NCBI RefSeq assembly: GCF_001909285.1
Contig: NZ_MRSV01000001.1
Coordinates: 577,331-641,330 of the forward strand
DNA length: 64,000 nucleotides
Direction: 5' to 3'
Source of the DNA: Exiguobacterium profundum
GTDB taxonomy: Bacteria; Bacillota; Bacilli; Exiguobacteriales; Exiguobacteriaceae
In this document: piece by piece, positions 32,785 to 40,118 of the stretch
Numbering within the stretch: position 1 is the stretch's first letter
How the letters are laid out: every line of letters begins with the position of its first letter
Made by a program: the position numbers and the translations under genes
The notes under the pieces: model-generated
Told to the model about the DNA's origin: nothing
Databases searched by the model: none
The model's input: only the letters and a program-made list of their open reading frames with translations

Positions 32785-33309
32785 ATGAGAAAAGTCGAAG
32801 TAGTGAAATACAATCCAGAATGGAATCAAAAGTTTGAAGAAGAGGCTGGTAAATTGAGTCGGTTATTCGAAGAGGAGCTTGTCGCGATCCATCACATTGG
32901 AAGTACATCGGTCGAAGGATTGGCGGCAAAACCAATCATCGACATGATGCCGGTCGTACGGGACATCGAACGAGTCGATGACTACACGGAGCGGATGGAG
33001 GCACTCGGGTACCGTGGACTTGGTGAATATGGGATTCCGAAGCGTCGCTATTTCCGTAAAGGAGAAGAAGAACGGACGGTTCACGTGCATGTGTTTGAAG
33101 AAGGGAATCCGGATGTCATAAGACACCTTGCCTTCCGGGATTACTTGCGAGCTTATCCTGACGTTCGCGATGCGTATGGTGAGCTGAAGCTTCAACTTGC
33201 GGCACAGCACCCAGAAGACATGGAAGGATACATTCAAGGAAAGCATGACTGGGTCATCGAGACGGAACGGTTGGCGACGAAGTGGTATAAAGAAAATCAA
33301 GACGCGTGA
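32785..33309 (+). CDS. GrpB family protein
   Basis: This 174-residue protein is of the GrpB (UPF0157) family, a nucleotidyltransferase-like fold of unknown role. The core is VVKYNPEWNQKFEEEAGKL followed by IHHIGSTSVEGLAAKPIIDM, where G-S-T-S and the Asp match the nucleotidyltransferase pattern, and HVHVFEEGNPDVIRHLAFRD. In the family C-terminal CoaE fusions occur, not here. The start is preceded by AAAGGAGGAA. Confidence 0.9.
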   Translation: MRKVEVVKYNPEWNQKFEEEAGKLSRLFEEELVAIHHIGSTSVEGLAAKPIIDMMPVVRDIERVDDYTERMEALGYRGLGEYGIPKRRYFRKGEEERTVHVHVFEEGNPDVIRHLAFRDYLRAYPDVRDAYGELKLQLAAQHPEDMEGYIQGKHDWVIETERLATKWYKENQDA

Positions 33310-33366
33310 AACCTTTTTATGGAAATGGTCGTATAATACATCAAACCTTAAAGGGGGAGATGTCAT

Positions 33367-33663
33367 ATGAAAAGATTTCTCGGGAAATGTGTGGAATACT
33401 CTTTGGCCGCACTTGTCTTCGTCGGTCTGTTCTTTGTCCTTCGCGCGATTGCCGGTGACTCGGACAAAGGGTACATGTTGACATTGCTCGGTACATTTTT
33501 TCTCGTCTTTCCTAGTTCGCTCTTGATTGGTTACTTTTTGGCCCGTCCGCTTCAACGTCGCCTAAATGGGAAAGGAACGGAGGCTTCGAGTGAGCATACG
33601 TTGCGCGGAACTGAAAAACCGCACGGTGTAAACGAAGATCGAAACCATTCAAACTATACCTGA
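33367..33663 (+). CDS. Small membrane protein of unknown function
   Basis: I do not recognise this 98-residue protein. It has two helices (about residues 12-28 and 37-58) and a polar C-terminal tail of some 40 residues. ATG 33367 follows AAAGGGGGAG. Its stop codon overlaps the start of the broken GNAT gene, so they would have been one transcript. Confidence 0.55.
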   Translation: MKRFLGKCVEYSLAALVFVGLFFVLRAIAGDSDKGYMLTLLGTFFLVFPSSLLIGYFLARPLQRRLNGKGTEASSEHTLRGTEKPHGVNEDRNHSNYT

Positions 33664-34139
33664 TGATGGAGATCACATTTATCCCTACGATTGATGCCCG
33701 TCTCATCGCACGGTTGAATCGTTCCATCCATGAGCATCACGTCCATATGAATCCGACCTTTTTTGCGGAGTATTAGGAAGAGAAGATGTACGAAGCCTTT
33801 TCGACACTGATTGGAAGACCCGGCCATCACTATATGGTGATGCAGCTTGAAGCAACTCCAATCGGTTACATATGGTTCGAAGAGAAAGTGGGTGAGGCGA
33901 ACGCGTTTCGTCAAGCCGTTCGCGTGGTGTATGTTCATCACATCAGTATCGACCCCATGTATCAACGGAACGGTTACGGTCGACGTGTGATGGAATGGAT
34001 GGAGCAATGGGCACTTGACCACCAATTCAGATCGATTGAACTAGATTACTGGATGAGCAATACGGATGCCGCCTCGTTTTATAGCGAAATCGGGTTCACC
34101 CCAAAACGTCAGATTGTCATGAAAAAATTGGAGGAATGA
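33663..34139 (+). pseudogene. GNAT acetyltransferase gene interrupted by in-frame TAG
   Basis: From the ATG at 33663 (or 33666) the frame reads MEITFIPTIDARLIARLNRS up to NPTFFAEY, then meets TAG at 33774-33776 and goes on in the same frame as an ordinary GNAT: EEKMYEAFSTLIG, HHISIDPMYQRNGYGRRVME with the acetyl-CoA motif, and NTDAASFYSEIGFTPKR. The joined length (157 codons) is normal for GNAT. One base change would restore a sense codon. The piece from ATG 33786 (117 residues, AGGAAGAG in front) may still be made, but it lacks the first strand and helices. It is either a recent nonsense mutation or a sequence error. Confidence 0.75.
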
Positions 34140-34143
34140 GATC

Positions 34144-34449
34144 ATGGAGGAGTTACTTACAATTGGAATTGGTATTCTCGGAGTTCTGTCGTTAGGTTGG
34201 TTCTTTTATAGTTACTGGCTCGGATATAAAGGGGGCAATATCGTCATGACCCTCGATGAGCACTATACAAAACTAGAAGAGTACGTACCTGCTATCTTGT
34301 CGAAACTATACGAAGATGGGAAAAGCGCTCACTATCTTGGCGACCGCAAGTTTGAAGTGGAGGGCAAGCGTTACGTTCTCGTCGAACGGACCGTACCGAT
34401 TGGTCATGTTCCGACACAACAGACGGTGTTACAACCGGATCGATCATAA
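34144..34449 (+). CDS. Small protein with N-terminal membrane helix
   Basis: This 101-residue protein has an N-terminal helix (residues 4-24, ending YSYWLGYKGG) and a soluble C-terminal part of about 75 residues with HYTKLEEYVPAILSKLYEDG and a KFEVEGKRYVLVERTVPIGH hairpin. I know no family for it. It starts five bases after the GNAT remnant, behind GGAGGA, and ends at a terminator. Confidence 0.55.
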   Translation: MEELLTIGIGILGVLSLGWFFYSYWLGYKGGNIVMTLDEHYTKLEEYVPAILSKLYEDGKSAHYLGDRKFEVEGKRYVLVERTVPIGHVPTQQTVLQPDRS

Positions 34450-34454
34450 TCAGA

Positions 34455-34493
34455 AAAGGGAGCTCTCAAGTCGAGAGACTCCCTTTGTTTATT
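34455..34493 (+). terminator. Terminator between convergent genes
   Basis: AAAGGGAG-CTCTC pairs with GAGAG-A-CTCCCTTT (one bulged base), followed by TGTTTATTT. Confidence 0.75.
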
Positions 34494-35346
34494 TGACGGC
34501 TGGGGGACCGAACCCGCCGCTATGATAATCGCGGAAAGCTTGGCGGATTTCTTCTTCCGTGTTCATCACGAATGGACCATGCGCAATATAGTCTTCGCGA
34601 ATCGGTTTTCCGGAATAGATGAGCACCCGTGTACGCGTCGTGGCCTTCAGTTGAAGTGTGCTCATCGCTTCAGATGTTTCATCGAACGTCAGTGTCGCCA
34701 CATCAGTTTTACTGAGCGGAATTTTGGAAGACCCAACTTCAATTGAACCAGCGAGTACGTACAAAAAGCTGTTATGATTCGCAGGCAAGATGTGTTCGTA
34801 TTCGCCACCTTCTTTCAGCGTTATTTCTGTCATCGTGATGGGGACGAGACTTTCCATCGGCCCTTTTACACCCACAATTTCGCCGGAATAGACACGAAGC
34901 TGCCCGCCGTCGAAAGGAACGAGGGGTGCGTCCTCGACGTATACGTTCTGATAGGAAGTGGTTGTTGTTTTTAACGACTTCGGCAAATTCAACCAGAGCT
35001 GCAGCGTATGGATCAAATCATCGTCAACCGCTTCTTCGGCGTGTCTAGCGGCCCATCCGGCGTTCATATACTGAACATCACCGGCGTCCAAAATCGAATG
35101 TCCCCCATGATTATCAATATGTTCTAGACGACCATCGATGACATACGTGATGGTTTGAAACCCACGATGGGGATGGTCCGAAAACGTCCCACGCTTGAAC
35201 CAGTCTTCTGCCATCAAAATAAATGGATCGAACTCCTCTTTTTGTTCTGGAGGTAACACCCAGCCCTGTTGCACATGGGGATACCCGTTTTGTCGATAGG
35301 AGACGCGCCAATGATGGTTCACGTCACGTATAAATGGATTTGTCAC
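34489..35346 (-). CDS. Pirin family protein
   Basis: This 285-residue bicupin is a pirin. The metal-binding N-terminal cupin has FSDHPHRGFQTITYVIDGRL and EHIDNHGG, with His ligands for iron, then the pirin signature AGWAARHAEE and LQLWLNLP. The C-terminal cupin has SFLYVLAGSI and the final HGPFVMNTEEEIRQAFRDY. Some bacterial pirins are quercetinases that oxidise flavonols; others regulate enzymes. The start is GTG 35346 behind AAAGGAGTGA. It is a single gene. Confidence 0.92.
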   Translation of the reverse strand: MTNPFIRDVNHHWRVSYRQNGYPHVQQGWVLPPEQKEEFDPFILMAEDWFKRGTFSDHPHRGFQTITYVIDGRLEHIDNHGGHSILDAGDVQYMNAGWAARHAEEAVDDDLIHTLQLWLNLPKSLKTTTTSYQNVYVEDAPLVPFDGGQLRVYSGEIVGVKGPMESLVPITMTEITLKEGGEYEHILPANHNSFLYVLAGSIEVGSSKIPLSKTDVATLTFDETSEAMSTLQLKATTRTRVLIYSGKPIREDYIAHGPFVMNTEEEIRQAFRDYHSGGFGPPAVK

Positions 35347-35420
35347 AAAAATTCACTCCTTTCCCTTCCTATCTTACCAAAAAATATGTCTCATCGTACT
35401 ATATTTGCTTCATGAATATG

Positions 35421-35448
35421 CAAAAAGACAGACGCATTCGCATCTGTC
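35421..35448 (-). terminator. Terminator of the 421-residue lipoprotein gene
   Basis: On the minus strand GACAGATGC and GCGTCTGTC pair with one wobble around GAAT, followed by TTTTTG. It is three bases after the stop codon. Confidence 0.8.
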
Positions 35449-35451
35449 AGA

Positions 35452-36717
35452 TTAAGTGTTTTGTTCAAACAGGTTATACCACTTGATGGCATCCTCACGT
35501 AGTAGCTTAAAATGGGCGCCTGTCTCTGAATTGGTCACGTACACATCTGCACCATCATAGCTAACATCAAACGTTTGGGCGCATATCCCTTGAAATAGGG
35601 TCACATAAGGTGTGGAAGCGGTCTTGCCTGCATAGGCGGTCGCGTTAGCTCGTTTGATGGCGCCAAAAATAAATTCCATTTCATCTTGACCGACATGTTG
35701 TAGGAAGGAGGCATCTTTTGATTCCGTTCCAAGGAGTGCCAAGTCATGAAAAATGACATGACGTTGACTACTTAATTTGTCGTGAATTTGTTCACTCAAT
35801 TCTTTTCCATACAACAACTTGGGTTCATGATACGTCAAGGAGACGTTCTGACGATGGGCCGTTCCGTTTTTCATGAACGTATAACTGTAGAGTGGATACT
35901 CGTGACCCGGTACAAGAACCGAAGGGAGTTGCGGAGCTGTTTTGGCTCCGAACATTTGTGAAATATGCGCTTCTTTCGGTCGCAATACTTCTTGATAGTC
36001 ATTTTGATCTCGGCTCGTATAAATCGCGTATTGTAACACCTCATCAGACTTTTCTGTCCCGAGCCCGAGTGACAAATAGGGATGCCTTATTGATTCGACA
36101 GGAATGACGAGGCGGTCTTTGGCTTCGGACGATGTAAAGGTCAGTTCAAATTCACCACTGAAAGGCATCGTGATATGGAAAAGTGTATGCTCGATCCCTT
36201 TTCTTTCTGGATAGGGCTCATTACCTATCGGCTTTTTCTTTTTTTGTTCGAAATGCTCATATTCATGGGGCTCAGCAAATCGGAATTTCGGAACATCCGG
36301 ATAAGGTTCGGCCGTATACTGAACATCGTTTAAACTTTCAGGAAGCGTGTTAATTTCGGTGGCATATGTGACGGAATCGAGTTGACATTGGACATATGAT
36401 TTATTTTCGACAGTGAAAAAAGTTGCGGTTGGAAAAGAAGATTCGGTGGCGGCATCAGTCAACGGTTGGTTCAATGTGACCGTCCCGAGCCAATGTCTTT
36501 CACCACTTGGAATTCTTTGAATCGCGTTGTCAGGCTGACATAACTCGATAATCGCTGCACGATCCGATTCGGGCATTTCAATTTGTTGTCCGTTTGGTAA
36601 CAGGGCACGTCCTTGATAATATTCAGGAGCGGGTTGGAGTCGGAGTGCGCGTTCTTCCTCGCATCCGAAAAAAAAAAACAGGATGACGAGGGTACTGAAA
36701 ATCAGGTACTTTTTCAC
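35452..36717 (-). CDS. Secreted lipoprotein of unknown function
   Basis: I do not recognise this 421-residue protein. It has a short signal peptide with a Phe-rich core and a Cys at 19 (ILFFFFGCEEE), so it is a probable lipoprotein, although the position before Cys lacks the usual Leu at -3. The mature part is polar with many beta-type stretches and no repeat or catalytic motif I can name. GTG 36717 is preceded by AAGGAGA. An 11-T tract encodes the Phe run, a spot where slippage could break the frame. It is monocistronic. Confidence 0.6.
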   Translation of the reverse strand: MKKYLIFSTLVILFFFFGCEEERALRLQPAPEYYQGRALLPNGQQIEMPESDRAAIIELCQPDNAIQRIPSGERHWLGTVTLNQPLTDAATESSFPTATFFTVENKSYVQCQLDSVTYATEINTLPESLNDVQYTAEPYPDVPKFRFAEPHEYEHFEQKKKKPIGNEPYPERKGIEHTLFHITMPFSGEFELTFTSSEAKDRLVIPVESIRHPYLSLGLGTEKSDEVLQYAIYTSRDQNDYQEVLRPKEAHISQMFGAKTAPQLPSVLVPGHEYPLYSYTFMKNGTAHRQNVSLTYHEPKLLYGKELSEQIHDKLSSQRHVIFHDLALLGTESKDASFLQHVGQDEMEFIFGAIKRANATAYAGKTASTPYVTLFQGICAQTFDVSYDGADVYVTNSETGAHFKLLREDAIKWYNLFEQNT

Positions 36718-36806
36718 ATCGTTACTCTCCTTCGATGAATCACTTTCACCATTCTAGCACCAATTTTTTGTGACTTTATTCTTAGGAAAATTAATTTGTT
36801 ATTTAG

Positions 36807-36845
36807 AAAAAAAAAAAAAAAAACCGTCCAACTTGAACTGGACGG
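36807..36845 (-). terminator. Strong terminator downstream of the aldo/keto reductase gene
   Basis: On the minus strand CCGTCCA and TGGACGG pair and are followed by 17 T. It is 160 bases after the reductase stop. The gap 36846-37003 is AT-rich and holds only a short TTTTTTCGT/ACGAAAAAA inverted repeat (36884-36914). Confidence 0.8.
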
Positions 36846-37003
36846 GGGATAAAACCATTTATGACTTATTTTTACTTTTTAACTTTTTTCGTATGTCGAT
36901 TTTTGACGAAAAAACGTTGATATTATGAGACATTGAAAAAAGTCGATTATTCTTCTAAATTATCACTTTATAATTCAGTGGGATTTATTTGATGAAGTTT
37001 CCT

Positions 37004-37900
37004 TCAATCAACATCTCGACCGCGTGCCGCCTTCAAAATTTCGAACCATTCTTCACGAGTGAGGTCGATTTGAAGGGCGTCGACTCCCGTCTGAACGCGC
37101 TCGATTTTTCCGGATCCGATAATCGGCATAATGTTTGCAGGATGTTTGACGAGCCATGCATACACAATCGAGTCAATTCCGCTTGCATTGTGACGTGAAC
37201 GAATTTCCTCGAGTTTTTCACGAAGGGGTGCATACAGTTCATCTTTGAAGAGTTGACCACCGGCTAGTGGACTCCAAGCCATAAGTGGCATTCGTTTTTC
37301 GTGACACATTTCGACCGATCCATCCTCAAAATGTTTCAATTGCATCGGAGAGAGTTCGAGTTGATTCGTCACAAGTTGGAATGGAAGACGAGATTGAAGC
37401 AAGTTCTGTGTAGCCGGAACATGGTTAGATACACCGAACTCACGTACTTTACCACTATCGCGCAAGATGATGAAGGCTTCGGCCACTTCATCCGGATTCA
37501 TCAGCGGATCTGGACGGTGGATGAGTAATGTATCAATGTGGTCAATGGCCAACTCTTTTAACGAACGCTCTACTTGCGCGATGATATGCTCTTTTGTCGT
37601 ATCGTAATAATTGAGTGTTTGACCTGGGTTAAATGACCCCGTCAATTTAATTCCTGTCTTTGTGACGATCTCCATTTGGTCTCGGAGTTCAGGCTTTAAC
37701 TTTAAGGCTTCTCCAAATAAACCTTCACATGTGTAACCGCCATAAATGTCTGCATGGTCGAATGTCGTGATGCCAAGCTCGAGACATTGTTCGATGAATG
37801 TGAGGCGTTCCTGTGGGGTCATGTCCCAATCAGCGAGCCGCCACATCCCATGGACGATGCGTGAGAATGATAATTCTTCTGTCAAAGCGATACGTTGCAT
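37004..37900 (-). CDS. Aldo/keto reductase (YdhF-like)
   Basis: This 298-residue aldo/keto reductase has the TIM-barrel pattern: GITTFDHADIYGGYTCEGLF with the catalytic Asp and Tyr, the Lys in EIVTKTGIK, the His in DTLLIHRPDP, and the NADPH-binding end with IIGSGKIERVQTGVDAL. Motifs are complete. It resembles the E. coli YdhF group; the substrate is unknown. It starts behind AAGGAGGAG. Confidence 0.92.
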   Translation of the reverse strand: MQRIALTEELSFSRIVHGMWRLADWDMTPQERLTFIEQCLELGITTFDHADIYGGYTCEGLFGEALKLKPELRDQMEIVTKTGIKLTGSFNPGQTLNYYDTTKEHIIAQVERSLKELAIDHIDTLLIHRPDPLMNPDEVAEAFIILRDSGKVREFGVSNHVPATQNLLQSRLPFQLVTNQLELSPMQLKHFEDGSVEMCHEKRMPLMAWSPLAGGQLFKDELYAPLREKLEEIRSRHNASGIDSIVYAWLVKHPANIMPIIGSGKIERVQTGVDALQIDLTREEWFEILKAARGRDVD

Positions 37901-38048
37901 TATAACTCCTCCTTGGTTGTCAGTCGCTCTTCATTATACGTCTTACGAGAATGGACGTCACTTGTCACCTACTCAAGCAGTTTTGGCGTCAAATGAGCTT
38001 GTATGCGCTATGATGAGAGGGAAGAGAAATAGGAAAGAGGCGTGACAG

Positions 38049-38660
38049 ATGAGTGACTATGAACAATATGCGGACGTCACCTTCGAACAGGTGGGTGACT
38101 CGTTTCAGGTAGCCTCGATGCACCCAGATCTTCGTTTACATGGGATTGGACGAAGTGCGGCCGTGTTTCGTTTAAAGGAAAAGGATCGTGTCATTAAAGT
38201 GTTCTTTCCAGGTTATGAACAAATCGCAACCGAAGAGGCAGCAATCTATGAAAAACTTAAGGGACTCCCTTACTTTCCGAAGTGCTATGATTCTGGTCCG
38301 TCATATTTAGTGATGGATTACATCGAAGGAAAGACGCTGTTTGAGTGTCTGACGGAAGGCGTCTGGATTGACCCTTCTTACATCGAGGTAGTGGATGAAG
38401 CGCTTCGACAGGCACGTTTACTAGGACTGACACCATCGGATGTCCACTTGCGTAATATCATTTTGACGCCAAACGGACAGATATTCTTGATTGATTTGGC
38501 ACGCTTCAGACAAGGGCAACAAATCGATCATCAGTGGGAAGACTTGAAACGAATGTATCGATTATATCGCTATCGTTTCATGCCGAAACAATATGACGAG
38601 ACATTACTGAATCGAATCGCTTACTTGTATCGCAGGTTCGTGAACGATCCGGATTCTTGA
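38049..38660 (+). CDS. Minimal protein kinase-like protein
   Basis: This 203-residue protein looks like a reduced kinase. A short glycine loop (GIGRSAAVFRLK), a Lys in RVIKVFFPGYE, Glu in EEAAIYEKL, a hinge YLVMDYIEGKTL and a catalytic loop LTPSDVHLRNIIL (the HRD motif reads S-D) are seen, followed by FLIDLARFR in place of DFG. The C-lobe is trimmed. Similar proteins occur in Bacillus (YrzF-type). It may phosphorylate a protein or small molecule; the substrate is not known. A terminator overlaps the stop codon. Confidence 0.75.
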   Translation: MSDYEQYADVTFEQVGDSFQVASMHPDLRLHGIGRSAAVFRLKEKDRVIKVFFPGYEQIATEEAAIYEKLKGLPYFPKCYDSGPSYLVMDYIEGKTLFECLTEGVWIDPSYIEVVDEALRQARLLGLTPSDVHLRNIILTPNGQIFLIDLARFRQGQQIDHQWEDLKRMYRLYRYRFMPKQYDETLLNRIAYLYRRFVNDPDS

Positions 38661-38676
38661 GCCGGATCGTTTTTCT
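38644..38676 (+). terminator. Terminator overlapping kinase-like gene end
   Basis: ACGATCCGG and CCGGATCGT form a perfect 9-bp stem with the stop codon in the loop, followed by TTTTCTTTT. Confidence 0.82.
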
Positions 38677-38741
38677 TTTGCCGATTAGGGAACAGGAGTA
38701 ACGTGTCCGAAATTGCAGAAGAAACGAAAGGGGAATGATGT

Positions 38742-39071
38742 ATGGCTCATCGTATCTATGCGAACGAACTCGAAATGCTCCACGAATGTGTGGAAACGTG
38801 CAACTATTGTCTGGAATCTTGTTTAGAAGAAAAAGATGTACAGATGATGGTTGATTGTATCCGACTGGATCGGGAATGTGCCGCTGCCTGTGCGTTTCTT
38901 GCGGAAGCGATGACGCGTGATTCGGCATTCGTTCCTGAACTCGCGCGAGCGTGTGCAGTCATCTGTAAAGCATGCGCACAGGAGTGCGGGAAACATAAGC
39001 ACGCACATTGCCAGGAATGCGCAAGAGTTTGTACAGAATGCGCCTCAATGTGTGACCGCTTGGCCGCATGA
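38742..39071 (+). CDS. Four-helix bundle copper-binding protein (Csp-like, DUF326)
   Basis: This 109-residue protein is a cysteine-rich helical bundle of the copper storage family. Cysteines are spaced along the helices as in HECVETCNYCLESC, CIRLDRECAAACAF, ACAVICKACAQECGKH and CQECARVCTECASMCD. In Csp1/Csp3 these line the core and bind many Cu(I) ions. There is no signal peptide, so it is cytosolic like Csp3. It is monocistronic, with GAAAGGGG before the start and a strong terminator after it. Confidence 0.9.
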   Translation: MAHRIYANELEMLHECVETCNYCLESCLEEKDVQMMVDCIRLDRECAAACAFLAEAMTRDSAFVPELARACAVICKACAQECGKHKHAHCQECARVCTECASMCDRLAA

Positions 39072-39075
39072 TTTG

Positions 39076-39108
39076 AGTGACCGGTTGATGGGACCGGTCA
39101 CTTTTTTC
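39076..39108 (+). terminator. Terminator of the copper-binding protein gene
   Basis: AGTGACCGGT and ACCGGTCACT pair perfectly around TGATGGG, followed by TTTTTC. Confidence 0.88.
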
Positions 39109-39163
39109 GTGTCTTTTGAAGAGGGGATTCGAATAAAAAAAAAAACGAAAAGGTGGTATGGGG

Positions 39164-39676
39164 ATGATTCGCAATTGTCGACGAGATGATCTTCAAATGA
39201 TTTTACATATTTACAATGATGCGATTGTAAACAGTACGGCCGTCTATCACTATCAACCGGTGACACTCGAGAATCGAGTGGCATGGTATGAGGAGAAGAA
39301 AGAGCAAGATTGTCCAATCATCGTATGGGTAGAGGATGACGTCGTCATGGGGTTTGCGACGTTCGGTCCGTTCCGTCCGTGGCCAGCGTACCATTATACG
39401 GTTGAACATTCTGTATACGTGCATCCCGGTTACCGCGGGAAAGGCATTGGCAACAAACTGTTAAAAGAAATCATCCGTATCGCCGAAGTGAGAGGAATGA
39501 AAACGGTGATTGGTGGAATTGACGCATCGAACGTGACGAGTATCCGTGCGCATGAAAAAGTTGGATTCGTTCATTCCGGTACGATTCGAAATGCCGGATA
39601 TAAATTCGGCAAATGGCTCGATTTATCGTTTTATCAACTTGATTTAGAAGGTCCTGCATCGCCTACCGAAGAGTGA
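39164..39676 (+). CDS. GNAT acetyltransferase, phosphinothricin/methionine sulfoximine type
   Basis: This 170-residue GNAT follows the phosphinothricin N-acetyltransferase (Pat/Bar, YncA) pattern: IRNCRRDDLQMILHIYNDAI, then VTLENRVAWYEEKKEQDCPI, FGPFRPWPAYHYTVEHSVYV, YRGKGIGNKLLKEIIRIAE and VTSIRAHEKVGFVHSG. Such proteins acetylate methionine sulfoximine/sulfone or similar amino acids. The start is ATG 39164, eight bases after AAAGGTGG; an ATG two codons earlier is too close to the site. Confidence 0.88.
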   Translation: MIRNCRRDDLQMILHIYNDAIVNSTAVYHYQPVTLENRVAWYEEKKEQDCPIIVWVEDDVVMGFATFGPFRPWPAYHYTVEHSVYVHPGYRGKGIGNKLLKEIIRIAEVRGMKTVIGGIDASNVTSIRAHEKVGFVHSGTIRNAGYKFGKWLDLSFYQLDLEGPASPTEE

Positions 39677-39742
39677 ACGGTCTAGAAAGATGGAGCCACC
39701 ATACGATATACTGGAACGAGTGAATCGAATGGAGGAAATAGA

Positions 39743-40081
39743 ATGACTGAGTACCCGAATTGCCCAAAATGCCAATCATCTTATGTGTACGAGGATGGCC
39801 CGTTGCTTGTATGCCCAGAATGTGCCTATGAATGGTCACCGAGTGAGGCGGCAGAAGCAGAAGCAGCGTCACAAATCAAAGATGCGAACGGAAACCCGCT
39901 TCAAGACGGAGACACTGTCACCGTGATCAAGGATTTGAAAGTGAAAGGAACCTCGCTTGTCGTCAAACAAGGAACGAAAGTGAAGGGGATTCGACTCGTG
40001 GAAGGTGACCATGATATCGACTGTAAAATCGAGGGACTTGGTGCGATGAAACTGAAGTCGGAGTTCGTGAAGAAAATCTAA
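39743..40081 (+). CDS. Zinc ribbon protein, YjdM/PhnA family
   Basis: This 112-residue protein matches the YjdM (former PhnA) family. The N-terminal zinc ribbon [20 protein letters not shown] is followed by PECAYEW, and the C-terminal SH3-like part starts [20 protein letters not shown] and ends [19 protein letters not shown]. The family's role is not established, and the old phosphonoacetate hydrolase label is known to be wrong. It starts behind GGAGGAAA and has a strong terminator. Confidence 0.92.
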   Translation: MTEYPNCPKCQSSYVYEDGPLLVCPECAYEWSPSEAAEAEAASQIKDANGNPLQDGDTVTVIKDLKVKGTSLVVKQGTKVKGIRLVEGDHDIDCKIEGLGAMKLKSEFVKKI

Positions 40082-40117
40082 AAAAGTGTTTCGGCGAGTT
40101 GCCGAAACACTTTTTGT
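40081..40117. terminator. Bidirectional terminator between convergent genes
   Basis: AAAAAGTGTTTCGGC and GCCGAAACACTTTTT form a perfect 15-bp stem with A and T runs on either side, so it serves both the yjdM-like and aldehyde dehydrogenase genes. Confidence 0.88.
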
Positions 40118-40118
40118 A

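Noticed and set aside
36807-36823. 17-A tract as a possible poly-A signal or mobile element trace
   Set aside because: It is the T-run of a minus-strand terminator hairpin (36824-36845), which explains it fully.
36884-36914. TTTTTTCGT/ACGAAAAAA inverted repeat as a further terminator
   Set aside because: The stem is only 9 bp and mostly A-T, and no transcript is left to terminate there after the stronger hairpin; it may be chance in AT-rich DNA.
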